Shown here: in pieces, positions 1-7,703 of the stretch | Numbering within the stretch: position 1 is the stretch's first letter | How the letters are laid out: each line of letters opens with the position of its first letter | Notes under the pieces: model-generated | Databases searched by the model: none | What the model was told of the DNA's origin: nothing | The model's input: the letters and a program-made list of their open reading frames with translations, nothing else | Translations under genes and position numbers: made by a program | Origin: Myxococcales bacterium | Lineage (GTDB): Bacteria > Myxococcota > B64-G9 | Assembly: GCA_012798435.1 (NCBI GenBank) | Contig: JAAZNF010000099.1 | Location: 1 to 64,000, forward strand | DNA: 64,000 nucleotides | Direction of reading: 5' to 3'

Positions 1-378
1 CCGCCGGCGGCGGCACCCGCGGCAGGCCCCGGCGGTCCGCCGGCGCCGCCCCCGGGAAACGGCGCGCGCGCGGCGGCCTTCGATGAGGCCTGGAGAAAAT
101 TTGCGGCCCTGTGCCGCGAGAAGGGCTTCGCCGGCGCGGGTTGGAAGACCATGGGGCTGAAGCCCGCCGACCAGCGCCAGGAGATGTTCGACGGCGACGG
201 CGCGCACCTCTCCAGCGTCACCCGCTCGGTGGCGGTGACCTCGCTGGCCTTCATCGAGCTGCGCTTCTTTTTCCGCGGACAGGCGAGCAAGAAGCTCGAG
301 CCGGAACTGAAGCAGGCGGTGCGAGAGGTGGTGGGCCGCATCAGCCTCGACCTGGCCGCGCTGCACCGGGTGGTGTGA
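1..378 (+). CDS. C-terminal part of an unrecognised protein
   Basis: The frame is open from the first base of the window and stops at TGA 376-378, so the 5' end lies outside. The visible 125 residues begin with a Pro/Ala/Gly-rich stretch of about 20 residues. A compact, mainly helical domain follows, with Trp, Phe and Leu positions and an amphipathic ending (SLDLAALHRVV). I do not recognise a family. The proline-rich stretch looks like a linker joining this domain to something upstream. It faces the ligase gene at 697-3405 convergently, across a gap that holds two hairpins. Confidence 0.6.
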   Translation, partial: PPAAAPAAGPGGPPAPPPGNGARAAAFDEAWRKFAALCREKGFAGAGWKTMGLKPADQRQEMFDGDGAHLSSVTRSVAVTSLAFIELRFFFRGQASKKLEPELKQAVREVVGRISLDLAALHRVV

Positions 379-446
379 GGGGGCGCTTTCCCCCGAACCC
401 CTTCCAGGGGCGGCGGTCTCTTGACGCACCTCCATGAATAGCCTCC

Positions 447-518
447 GCTCGGCTTGTGCCGTCAAGAGCCTGCGGTCGCTTCGCGACTCGCTGCGCTCGC
501 CCTTGACGGCCGCCGAGC
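447..518. repeat. Long two-part intergenic hairpin
   Basis: Two consecutive inverted-repeat arms pair here: GCTCGGC (447-453) with GCCGAGC (512-518), and GCCGTCAAG (458-466) with CTTGACGGC (502-510). They form a long stem interrupted by a short bulge. It lies between convergent genes, so it may act as a bidirectional terminator, although there is no T-run. Confidence 0.5.
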
Positions 519-539
519 TTCGGCTGGATTCGCTGTTGT

Positions 540-563
540 GAAGAGCATACTGGTATGCTCTTC
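540..563. repeat. 24-bp near-perfect palindrome
   Basis: GAAGAGCATAC (540-550) and GTATGCTCTTC (553-563) are exact reverse complements separated by two bases. It sits in the 318-bp gap between the convergent genes ending at 378 and 697. The two-base centre is too tight for an RNA hairpin loop without opening some pairs, so a dimeric protein site or a cruciform is as likely as a terminator. The rest of the gap shows only short direct repeats around 609-675. Confidence 0.5.
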
Positions 564-696
564 CCCGTTCGGAAAGGTTCATTGTTTGGATCTGGTGGGC
601 TCTGGGGCGCATGGCACCCGGGCACCCGGCAAATTGAGAACCTGGAGCCTGGAACCTGAAATGACCTGAAATAGACTGGGCGAAATCCCGGCGCGT

Positions 697-3405
697 CTAT
701 GGCACGTCGACTTCTTCGTCGACGTCGCCGAGCTCGTCGAGGTCGGGGGGTGGGGGCTCGGGCTCGCCGCCGGCCTTGCCCTTCTCCACCAGATCCTCCC
801 AGCGGGCCTGGTTGCCTTCCTTCTCGCTGGCCTTCTTGGCGGCCTCGATGCGCTCGTCCATCTCGCGCGGGGAGTGGCGCGCCGCCTTGAGGTCCTCGTA
901 GATGCGGATGGCTTCGTCCCAGTGGCCCATGCGCTCCTCGACCTGGGCCAGGCGCAGGCGGTAGGAGGGCATGTCGGGAGCGAGCTGGGCGGCGAGCTGG
1001 AACGAGCGGCGCGCTTCGAACAGGCGGCCCTTCTTCTCCTGGATGCGGCCGAAGAGCGCCTGGAGCTGGGCCTGGCTGCGGTCGTCGGTGGGGGCGAAGC
1101 TCTGCAGCCGATCGGCCACTCCCTCGGCCTCCTTCAGCCGGTCGGCGCCGAGGTAGTACTCCCCCAGCCGGTAGGCCAGCGCGGTGGAGTCCGGCACCTG
1201 CTCGAACCCCGAAAGCCACGCCGCCTCGGCGCGCACCAGGTCTTTCTGGCGCAGCAGCACCTCGCCCTGGAGCAGGTAGGCCCGGTCGAAGAGCGGGTCG
1301 ATCTCGATGGCCTGGCGCGCCGCCGCCGCTGCTTCCTCGAGCCGCTCCGCATCCAGCGCCAGACGGCCCAGCAGCTCCAGAGCGTCGAGGCGCGTGCCGT
1401 TGAGGTCGAGCGTCAGGCGGCAGGCGCGCATGGCGGATTCGTCCTTGCCCAGGTTGTGCAGGATGCGGGCGGTGGAGAGCAGGCTGTCGGGATCCTGCGG
1501 CGTGGCCGCGATGGCCATCTCGGGATCGCCGGTGAGGCGTAGCACCTCCACCACCGTGGCGGTGAGGATGCCGCGCTGGTTCTCCGCCGCCAGGCGGTAC
1601 TCGCTCATGGCCTGGTCCCGGTGACCGGCGAAGAACAACGCCCGGCCGGCCAACCGGTGGGCGCTGGCGTCGCGAGGGTTGCGCTCCATGGCGCGCGACA
1701 GGTGGCGGACCGCGCGCGTCAGGTTCGGCGGGCGCGACTCCAGGTAGGCCTTGCCCAGCACCAGCGAGGCCAGGTAGTCGGACGGGTGGTCGCGAAGGAG
1801 AAGGCAGGCGGCGCGTCCCAGCTCGCACTCCTCGCACGGCTCGCACGGGCCGCCCGTGGCGGAGAGCAACCGCTCGGTCTCGACGGAGAGCGAGCGCGTC
1901 CCCGCGGCGAAGGCGGCCCAGGTCGAGACCAGGATGATCAGCGGGACCGCCGCCACGGCGGCCTTGCGCGGCAGGCGGAAGCGCAGCTCGACCGGCCGCG
2001 GCCCGCCGGCGTGGGAGAAGGGGCTGGCCGCCAGCACGCCCAGCAGGACCACGAAGGTGACCGCCACCCCGGCCACTTCCAGGTTGAAGTCCACCAGGTT
2101 GTGCGCCGCCGAGCCGAACACCGCCGCCAGACACCCGCCCATGGAGAGCGACTCGCGCACCCGGGTGAGGGCCAGCCCCAGGCAGGCCAGGAACGTAAGC
2201 AAGAACAGCGAACCGAAAACCGGTCCCCACTCGGCCATGAGCTGGAGCGGCCCGTTCTCGGCGTGGGTGAAGGTGGCCTCGTGTGGGACCGAGCGGTAGC
2301 GCGGGTAGACGGTGGCGTAGGCCCCGCGGCCGATGCCCAGCACCGGGTGGTCCCCGATCATCTCCAGCGTGCCGCCCCAGGCGGCGATCTTGGTCTCCTC
2401 GCGCAGGGCCCCCAGGTTCCCCAGCGACTTCATCTCGCGCAGGATGGTGTCGTAGGCCAGGTACCCCGCCCCCAGCAGCACCAGGGCCACCGCCCCCTGC
2501 ACCAGCGCCAGGCGCCGGATGCGCCGCGAGCGCCGGGTGGCCACCAGGAAGAACAGGAACAGGCAGGCGGCGCCGAAGGCCACGATGCCGCCGCGCGACA
2601 GCGTCATGAGCAGGGCCGCGCCGCTCACCGCCCCGAGGAACAGGTACAGCGCCCGGTCCTGGCGCTCGCGCGCGGACAGGGCCAGGCCCACCGCGGTGGG
2701 CGAGGTGAGCAGCAAGAATCCGGCCAGGTGGTTGGGGTTGACGAAGGTGGAGAAGAAGAAGTTGTCCGATCCCACCGGGTAGAAACCCAGGATGGCGCGA
2801 AGCGAAAGGAGCTTGGAGAAGAAGCCGATGATGGCCACCAAGAAGCCGGTCCAGGCCACCGCCTTGAGCAGGCGCCGGGCGCGGTGGCGGTCGTTGTAGT
2901 AGTTCACCACCACGATGAAGGCCAGGGTGTAGCCGAAGTACTTGAGGAGTTCGAACCAGGTCGATGGCGCCGAGAGGCTCAGGGGGCGGAACTGGCCCTC
3001 GCCCCACAGGCCCGTGCCCGACAGCATGTGCCCGTACAGCGAGGCGGCCTCGGGGTTGAGCACCCGCACCAGAAAGGGCGGCAGCGGCACGGCCTGCAGC
3101 AGCGTGAGCAGGGTGGCGCACAGCATGGCCACGCCCAGCGGGAAGAGCTTGAGCCCGCCCCGGTGGTGCCGAAGGTGCCGCGCCAGCAGCGCCGCGTAGC
3201 CGGTGAGCGAGAGCCCGAGCAGGACCAGCACCGCCGGCAAGTGTACGCTGCCCAGCATGAGGGGCGAGAGCACCAGCATGGCGGTAGTGGCGACCTCGAC
3301 CAGGCGGTCGGGGCGGTGGGAGCCCGGGTCCGCGAGGTCCGGCGGAGCGGGTGAGGCGTCGCCCTGGGCCTCCTGGGGCGGGCGCCGGCGGAAGATGTAC
3401 GGCAT
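697..3405 (-). CDS. O-antigen ligase-like membrane protein with TPR domain
   Basis: 902 residues. The N-terminal half (about residues 30-460) has some ten or eleven hydrophobic segments. It carries the Wzy_C/WaaL-type periplasmic loop signature GIGRGAYATVYPRYRS followed by HAENGPLQLMAEWG. The C-terminal half (about 480-860) is a run of tetratricopeptide-like helical pairs (alternating small residues, LGRLALDAERLEEA, LGEYYLGADRLKEA), then an acidic, Pro-rich tail. Members of this family polymerise or ligate surface glycans on the periplasmic face of the inner membrane; the acceptor cannot be told from sequence. I chose ATG 3405 because GGGGAGA lies 5 bases upstream. An in-frame ATG at 3420 has no comparable site. 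The gene stands alone, with no other glycan polymerisation gene beside it. Confidence 0.85.
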   Translation of the reverse strand: MPYIFRRRPPQEAQGDASPAPPDLADPGSHRPDRLVEVATTAMLVLSPLMLGSVHLPAVLVLLGLSLTGYAALLARHLRHHRGGLKLFPLGVAMLCATLLTLLQAVPLPPFLVRVLNPEAASLYGHMLSGTGLWGEGQFRPLSLSAPSTWFELLKYFGYTLAFIVVVNYYNDRHRARRLLKAVAWTGFLVAIIGFFSKLLSLRAILGFYPVGSDNFFFSTFVNPNHLAGFLLLTSPTAVGLALSARERQDRALYLFLGAVSGAALLMTLSRGGIVAFGAACLFLFFLVATRRSRRIRRLALVQGAVALVLLGAGYLAYDTILREMKSLGNLGALREETKIAAWGGTLEMIGDHPVLGIGRGAYATVYPRYRSVPHEATFTHAENGPLQLMAEWGPVFGSLFLLTFLACLGLALTRVRESLSMGGCLAAVFGSAAHNLVDFNLEVAGVAVTFVVLLGVLAASPFSHAGGPRPVELRFRLPRKAAVAAVPLIILVSTWAAFAAGTRSLSVETERLLSATGGPCEPCEECELGRAACLLLRDHPSDYLASLVLGKAYLESRPPNLTRAVRHLSRAMERNPRDASAHRLAGRALFFAGHRDQAMSEYRLAAENQRGILTATVVEVLRLTGDPEMAIAATPQDPDSLLSTARILHNLGKDESAMRACRLTLDLNGTRLDALELLGRLALDAERLEEAAAAARQAIEIDPLFDRAYLLQGEVLLRQKDLVRAEAAWLSGFEQVPDSTALAYRLGEYYLGADRLKEAEGVADRLQSFAPTDDRSQAQLQALFGRIQEKKGRLFEARRSFQLAAQLAPDMPSYRLRLAQVEERMGHWDEAIRIYEDLKAARHSPREMDERIEAAKKASEKEGNQARWEDLVEKGKAGGEPEPPPPDLDELGDVDEEVDVP

Positions 3406-3493
3406 GCGTATTCTCCCCATGGCACAGATATCAGAACGGGTGCCTCAATGCAACGGGTCCGGCAGAGACCTTCATCCCGGGATAACGCGAGCG

Positions 3494-3720
3494 GATGGCC
3501 GGAGGCGCGGCTGCTCATCGATGTCGCCGCCCTGATGATATCGTAGCGGCCGCGTAGCCGACCGGGGGCCCCCCGCCGCCGCGCAGGGTCCTCCCGAGCA
3601 GCGCCGGGGGTGGTCGGCGTTAAACAGGCCGCAGCGTGAACACTCGTTGCGGCGAAAATACCAACCTGGCGCGCCGCGAACAGATGGCCGGAGGCGCGGC
3701 TGCTCATCGATGTCGCCGCC
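3494..3720. repeat. Intergenic repeat cluster (units A1, B1, A2)
   Basis: A 38-bp sequence is present twice, identically, at 3494-3531 and 3683-3720. Between them a second unit (3615-3700) recurs almost identically at 5521-5605. Unit B runs directly into the second copy of unit A. Apparent proteins encoded here are the repeat read in frame rather than genes. The 329-bp gap 3406-3734 contains essentially this cluster. Confidence 0.8.
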
Positions 3721-3734
3721 TTGCGGACTTCGGG

Positions 3735-4508
3735 TCAGGCGGCGGGCTCGTCCTCGACTTGCTTGCCTGGCAGATCGAACGCCAGGATGGCGCGGGTGCC
3801 CCCGTCGGGGCGGGCCTCGATGGCGAGCCGGCCCCCGAGCAGGTTGGCGGCCTGGCGCGCCAGGGCGAGCCCCAGCCCGATGCCGTCCCAGCGCGCCTCC
3901 TCCGAGGCCGGGTCGGTCGCGAGCGTGCGCGTAAGGATGTCCAGGCGTTCGCTGGTCAGGCTGTTGCCGCTGTCCTCCACCGAGAGCGAGACTCGCCGCG
4001 TGTTGCCACCGCCGCGGTCCTGGCACGACAGCGTGGCGCGCACCACGCCGTCGCGGGTGGCCTGGGCGGCGTTGACGAGGAGCTCGCGCGCGACGCGCAG
4101 CATAAGGCGCGGCTCGCAAAACAGGCGCACGCGCGGCGCCTCCAGGAGGAGCTGGTTGCGGTTTCGCTCGAGCGCCTCCTGGGCCGCCTCGGCGGCCTGC
4201 GAAAGGATCTCGCCCGGGTTGAGCCACACCGGCTTGAGCGGGATCTTGCCGGCCTCGAGGCGGTAGAGCTCCAGAAGATCGTTGATGCGGGAGAGCAGCT
4301 GGCGCGCGCCGCGGTCGATCTGCCCCAGGTACTCCACCCACTCCGGGCGCATGAGGGGAGTGTCCTGCATCAATACGCTCAAGAACCCCACGATGGCGTT
4401 GAGCGGGGTCTTGAGATCGTGGCTCACCGTGGCCGCGAAGTCCGCCCGCCGCCGGTCCCGCTCCCGGGTCGGCGAGCGGCTCGCCGGCCGTTCCCCTTTC
4501 TTGCTCAT
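3735..4508 (-). CDS. Soluble sensor histidine kinase (no sensor domain)
   Basis: 257 residues made of a HisKA dimerisation/phosphoacceptor domain (SHDLKTPLNAIVGF, His30) and a HATPase_c domain. The ATPase has an N-box (ELLVNAAQATRDG), a G1-like VEDSGNS and a G2-like GIGLGLALARQ. There is no transmembrane segment and no PAS or HAMP domain; only about 25 charged residues precede the phosphoacceptor helix. The input must therefore come from a partner protein or through the basic N-terminus. Its ATG overlaps the stop of the DedA gene (ATGA, 4505-4508), so the two are probably translationally coupled. No response regulator is adjacent; the nearest receiver-domain gene is at 23748. Confidence 0.85.
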   Translation of the reverse strand: MSKKGERPASRSPTRERDRRRADFAATVSHDLKTPLNAIVGFLSVLMQDTPLMRPEWVEYLGQIDRGARQLLSRINDLLELYRLEAGKIPLKPVWLNPGEILSQAAEAAQEALERNRNQLLLEAPRVRLFCEPRLMLRVARELLVNAAQATRDGVVRATLSCQDRGGGNTRRVSLSVEDSGNSLTSERLDILTRTLATDPASEEARWDGIGLGLALARQAANLLGGRLAIEARPDGGTRAILAFDLPGKQVEDEPAA

Positions 4509-5152
4509 GAAATCACTCCGGTCCGGCGCGCGCGGCGGCGCCACCACCACACGGCGAGGAGCAAGAGGGCCGCAACCGGGATGGCGATCCACATGACCAG
4601 CGCGTAGGAGTGGAAGATCTCTTGTAGCCGGTCCCAGTTCTGGCCCACCGCATAGCCTGCCCCCAGGATCAGGAGGTTCCAGGCCACGGCCGACAGGGCG
4701 GCGAACAGCATCACACGCCCGAGGGGCATGCGCGCGGCGCCGGCGGCCACCAGGAAGAAGGCCCGCACCCCCGGTAAAAAGCGGTTGCCGGCGATGATCC
4801 AGGCACCGTAGCGGTTGAACTTCTGGGAGACGAGCTCGAACTTCTCCCGCGTGAGCGGCCGGAAGCCGCGCACGTCCTTCTCCGACGGCAGGCGGTCGAG
4901 ACGCCGGCCGATGAGCCGGCCGATGCCGTAGTCCAGGGCCGCGCCGGCGAGCGAGCCCGCCATGACCAGCCCGAGGCAGAAGGGGAAGCTCCACACGCCC
5001 TTCACCACCAGGAAGGTGGCGAACAGGGTGACGAGGTCGCCGGGGAACGGGGGAAAGACGTACTCGATCAGCGAAGAAGAGAAGACCGCTATTGCCCCCA
5101 AGCCGCCGTGCGACTCCACGGCCGAAAGCAGGTTTTGCAGCAGCTCTTCCAC
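4505..5152 (-). CDS. DedA/VTT-family membrane protein
   Basis: 215 residues with several transmembrane helices. It carries the DedA/SNARE-associated signatures: FPPFPGDLVTLFATF near residue 35, then GRLIGRR and FNRYGAWIIAGNRFLPGVRAFF around 120-140. That second stretch holds the conserved arginine and proline of the re-entrant loop. The C-terminal helix ends in an Arg-rich tail. The family flips or transports phospholipids and undecaprenyl phosphate and supports envelope homeostasis; which substrate applies here is unknown. The start is GTG (5152-5150). The gene lies 60 bp downstream of the histone gene and overlaps the kinase downstream by 4 bp, so the three look like one transcript. Confidence 0.88.
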   Translation of the reverse strand: MEELLQNLLSAVESHGGLGAIAVFSSSLIEYVFPPFPGDLVTLFATFLVVKGVWSFPFCLGLVMAGSLAGAALDYGIGRLIGRRLDRLPSEKDVRGFRPLTREKFELVSQKFNRYGAWIIAGNRFLPGVRAFFLVAAGAARMPLGRVMLFAALSAVAWNLLILGAGYAVGQNWDRLQEIFHSYALVMWIAIPVAALLLLAVWWWRRRARRTGVIS

Positions 5153-5212
5153 GCAGGCCCGCCGACTGGTCGCGGGTGGGATGCTGGCGGATCGCCGGTC
5201 GCCGGCACGGGC

Positions 5213-5398
5213 TCAGATGTCCTCGGGCCGGACGGTGGAGCGCTTGTTGGCCTTGGCGCGGGCGCAGGCCTTCTCCAGGATATCGTAGACGGCCTTGCTC
5301 AGCGCCTCGGGGAAGTCGCCGGCGGTCATGCACTCCTTGCTCTTGATGAAGTCTTTTACCTTGCTCACCACCACCACCATGTCGCGCTCTTCGGCCAT
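5213..5398 (-). CDS. Bacterial histone-fold protein (Bd0055-like, 61 aa)
   Basis: 61 residues, single domain: a short charged start (MAEERDMVVVVSKVKDF), a long central helix (FPEALSKAVYDILEKACARA) and a closing KANKRSTVRPEDI. The last part is the histone-fold ending, with the Arg-Thr and Asp-Ile pattern seen in archaeal histones (RKTIKAEDI). There is no room for extra helices or tails. Size and layout fit the short bacterial histones typified by Bdellovibrio Bd0055, which bind DNA as dimers; that parallel is from knowledge of the family. The start is supported by AAAGGGG 7 bases upstream. A longer in-frame reading upstream is only the repeat element. Followed by DedA and a histidine kinase. 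Confidence 0.85.
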   Translation of the reverse strand: MAEERDMVVVVSKVKDFIKSKECMTAGDFPEALSKAVYDILEKACARAKANKRSTVRPEDI

Positions 5399-5425
5399 GG
5401 GAAGCCCCTTTCGAAAGAGAGAGTG

Positions 5426-5458
5426 AAAAACCGCCCCGGGGACCATTCCCAGGGGCGG
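5426..5458 (-). terminator. Terminator-like hairpin just before the histone gene
   Basis: On the minus strand CCGCCCC pairs with GGGGCGG, with an inner GGGA/TCCC pair and a four-base loop, followed directly by TTTTT. It can end transcription of the TonB operon. Its 3' edge is only 27 bases before the histone ATG, which leaves little room for a separate promoter after it. If histone transcription starts upstream, the hairpin sits in the histone leader. Confidence 0.75.
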
Positions 5459-5502
5459 GGCCGATCGGTAGCACTTTGAGGCCGGTGATGCAAACAAAAA
5501 AC

Positions 5503-5605
5503 GCGCCGCGAGCGGGTGGCCGGCGTAAAACAGGCCGCAGCGTGAACACTCGTTGCGGCGCAATACCAACCTGGCGCGCCGCGAGCGGGTGGCCGGAGAC
5601 GCGGC
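5503..5605. repeat. Second copy of intergenic repeat unit B
   Basis: Positions 5521-5605 match 3615-3700 with only a few differences (one substitution and a short indel near the middle, then a few near the end). Here the unit is flanked by an exact 21-bp direct repeat at 5503-5523 and 5576-5596, a 73-bp period. The copy lies in the 220-bp gap between the TonB gene and the histone gene. Confidence 0.8.
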
Positions 5606-5618
5606 GGCTGGCGAGGGG

Positions 5619-6359
5619 TCACATCTTGGCCGCGGAGAAGATCATGCCGATGCCGTCCTTGCGGTAGGCGTCGACCAGCGGCGGCGGGGGCGGGGGGAAG
5701 GGGGCGGACTTCTTGATGGCGCCCAGCACCGCCGAGTCGAACAGGTCGTTGCCGGAGCGCTTCTCGAACTCGGGCTCGCCGATGAGTCTGCCGCCCGCGT
5801 CCAGGCGGATGACCAGCGTGGCGTTGAGGAACAGCCGCTCTCGTTCGGGGATGATGCCCGGCACCACGTAGTTCTGCTTCACCTGGCGGTAGACCAGCGT
5901 GTAGTAGGCGTTGCCCAGGGTCTCGCGGTCGGTGTCGCCCTCCTCCACGCCGTCCGGGGAGCCGGCGGGCTTCTCGTCCGAGGTGCGGAACTCGTCGGGG
6001 CGGCCCAGCGCGGCCAGGGCGTTCTTCTGCGCCTTGGAGAGATCCGGCGCGCGCTCGGCCTTTTTCGGGGCGGCCGGCGCGGCCTTGGCGTTGGGCGCGA
6101 CGGCCGGGGCGGGGGCGGGGGGCGGGGCCTGCGGGGCGGGCGCCAGGGGCTTGTCGGGGAGCCAGTTCTTGGGCTTCTCCTCGCCCTTTCGCACCAGGCG
6201 GGTGATCAGGGCCTTGTCGCGAAGGTCGTTGCCACGCCCGCTGGCCAGCGAGGCCTGCACCAAAAGGTACACCAGGCCGGCGTGGAGCGCCGCCGAGGCC
6301 AGGATCACCAGCCAGGCGCCGGGCGGCACACGCGAGAAGGGGTGGCGAATCTCTCCCAT
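5619..6359 (-). CDS. TonB/TolA-type energy transducer
   Basis: 246 residues with the usual TonB layout. There is a short cytoplasmic start, one membrane segment (about residues 14-36, WLVILASAALHAGLVYLL) and a Pro/Ala/Lys-rich periplasm-spanning stretch (about 60-105). A TonB C-terminal domain (about 140-246) follows, in which LNATLVIRLDAGGRLI and SAVLGAIKKSAPFPPPP are typical. It would carry the energy of the ExbB/ExbD motor to outer-membrane receptors. It is the third gene of the operon, 44 bp after exbD. No TonB-dependent receptor lies in the window. A TolA role cannot be excluded, because Pal and TolB are also absent. Confidence 0.85.
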   Translation of the reverse strand: MGEIRHPFSRVPPGAWLVILASAALHAGLVYLLVQASLASGRGNDLRDKALITRLVRKGEEKPKNWLPDKPLAPAPQAPPPAPAPAVAPNAKAAPAAPKKAERAPDLSKAQKNALAALGRPDEFRTSDEKPAGSPDGVEEGDTDRETLGNAYYTLVYRQVKQNYVVPGIIPERERLFLNATLVIRLDAGGRLIGEPEFEKRSGNDLFDSAVLGAIKKSAPFPPPPPPLVDAYRKDGIGMIFSAAKM

Positions 6360-6403
6360 GTCTTCAAACCCATAAGATAGTACGGTCGTTCAGGCGCGAA
6401 GAT

Positions 6404-6829
6404 CTACTTTTTGTCCTTTTCCGGCGGCTCGGTGAGCATGCCCACCGACTCCACCCCGGCGCGCTTCATCACCGCCATGACGTCCACCACGAAGCCGTAG
6501 GGGATGGCGCGGTCGGCCTGCAGGTAGATCTCCTTGTCGCGCTTGAGCTTCTCGTTGGCCAGCAGTTTCTGTTCCAGGGTTTCGCGGTCCACCTCGGTTT
6601 GCCCGATGAAGATCTTCTGCTCGCGCGTGATGGACAGGATGAGGCGCTGCTGGTCCTCCTGGATGTTCTGGGCCTGGGTCTGGGGCAGGGCCACCTGCAC
6701 CCCCTGCTGCATGAGCGGGGCGGTGACCATGAAGATGATGAGCAGGACCAGCATGACGTCCACGAGCGGGGTCACGTTGATCTCGCTCATGGTGGGATCG
6801 GACGAGCCGCCGGCGCCGGTCATGGCCAT
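6404..6829 (-). CDS. exbD: ExbD/TolR-type proton-motor subunit
   Basis: 141 residues: a short N-terminus, one membrane helix carrying the family's essential aspartate (VTPLVDVMLVLLIIFMVTA), then a periplasmic domain (residues 50-135) ending in acidic and basic residues. It works with ExbB as a proton-driven motor for the TonB-like protein encoded next. The start at 6829 has an AGGAGG site that overlaps the ExbB stop codon (6839-6841), so the two genes are tightly coupled. A second ATG two codons later is possible. Whether it serves a Ton or a Tol/Agl-type system is not decided by sequence. Confidence 0.9.
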   Translation of the reverse strand: MAMTGAGGSSDPTMSEINVTPLVDVMLVLLIIFMVTAPLMQQGVQVALPQTQAQNIQEDQQRLILSITREQKIFIGQTEVDRETLEQKLLANEKLKRDKEIYLQADRAIPYGFVVDVMAVMKRAGVESVGMLTEPPEKDKK

Positions 6830-6838
6830 GGCTGCCTC

Positions 6839-7591
6839 CTACTTGAGGAAGTGGCGCTTGATGATGTTGAGGAAGTCGTTGGAGAAATTGTCCATCTCGG
6901 CGTACAGCACTTTGATCTTACGCACGAAATAGTTGTAGGCCATCACCGCCGGGATGGCGGCGAACAGCCCCACCGCGGTGGCGATGAGCGCGTGCGAGAT
7001 GCCGGGGCCCACCGCGTCCAGGGTGGCGGTGCCCGGGCGGATCTCGATGAAGGCCTTCATGATGCCCACCACGGTGCCGAACAGCCCCACGAAGGGCGCG
7101 GTGGAGCCGGTGGTGGCCAGAAACGGCACCAGGCTCTCCATGGCGGTGAGCTCGGACTGGGAGGCGCGGCGCAGCGAGCGCTGCACGTTCTCGATGCCGC
7201 CCATGGCGTCGTACATGGCGCCGGCGGCCTCACCCTCGGCCTGGGTCTTCTTGAGCTTGGAGAGCTCGACGTAGCCGGCGCGAAAGACCTGGCTGATGGG
7301 GCTCCTCTGGAGCTTCTCGGAGCTCTGGTAGATGGCGTCGAGGCGTTTTGAGCTCCAGAACATCTCGAGGAAGTCCACCGACTGGCGCTGGGCCCGGCGC
7401 AGCGTGCGCCACTTGTAGTAGATGATGCCCCAGCTCGCGGCCGAGAGGCCGAGCAGGATGAAGAGCACCGCGAACACCACCGGCTCCAGGATGGGGTCCA
7501 CCGAGCGGACCAGGGTGATCATGAAGCTCTCGGTCCCGCCCGGAGCCTGGCCCTGGCCCACGAGGCTATCCAGGACTGTTGTCAAGAACAT
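6839..7591 (-). CDS. exbB: ExbB/TolQ-type proton-channel subunit
   Basis: 250 residues with three membrane helices in MotA/TolQ/ExbB order: about 30-52 (VFAVLFILLGLSAASW), then a cytoplasmic helical domain, then two helices around 150-215. The latter hold the family signature FLATTGSTAPFVGLFGTVVGIM and the pore region ALIATAVGLFAAIPAV. It forms the pentameric channel around ExbD. I chose ATG 7591 because GGGAGGAA sits 3 bases upstream. The frame stays open further upstream, but that part (to 7834) has no membrane-protein character. First gene of exbB-exbD-tonB. Confidence 0.92.
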   Translation of the reverse strand: MFLTTVLDSLVGQGQAPGGTESFMITLVRSVDPILEPVVFAVLFILLGLSAASWGIIYYKWRTLRRAQRQSVDFLEMFWSSKRLDAIYQSSEKLQRSPISQVFRAGYVELSKLKKTQAEGEAAGAMYDAMGGIENVQRSLRRASQSELTAMESLVPFLATTGSTAPFVGLFGTVVGIMKAFIEIRPGTATLDAVGPGISHALIATAVGLFAAIPAVMAYNYFVRKIKVLYAEMDNFSNDFLNIIKRHFLK

Positions 7592-7703
7592 CGTTCCTCC
7601 CTGACCGGCGTTCGCCGTCGCCAGCATGCCTACCACAGGTAATGAGGGCAAACAAGCCATAAACGATGAGGTGGAAGGGACGTTGATCCGACCCGAGGTC
7701 CGC

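Noticed and set aside
341-3121. A 926-residue open frame opposite in phase to the O-antigen ligase gene
   Set aside because: Extremely Arg/Gly/Pro/His-rich with no hydrophobic pattern; it is the out-of-phase reading of a high-GC gene.
3735-5549. A single 604-residue protein covering kinase and histone region
   Set aside because: Only the last 257 residues are protein-like; the upstream part lies out of phase with DedA and the histone, and a good kinase start exists at 4508.
5503-5596. CRISPR-like direct repeats with a spacer-sized gap
   Set aside because: Only two repeats are present, the spacer is itself part of a repeat found elsewhere (3615-3700), and there are no cas genes.
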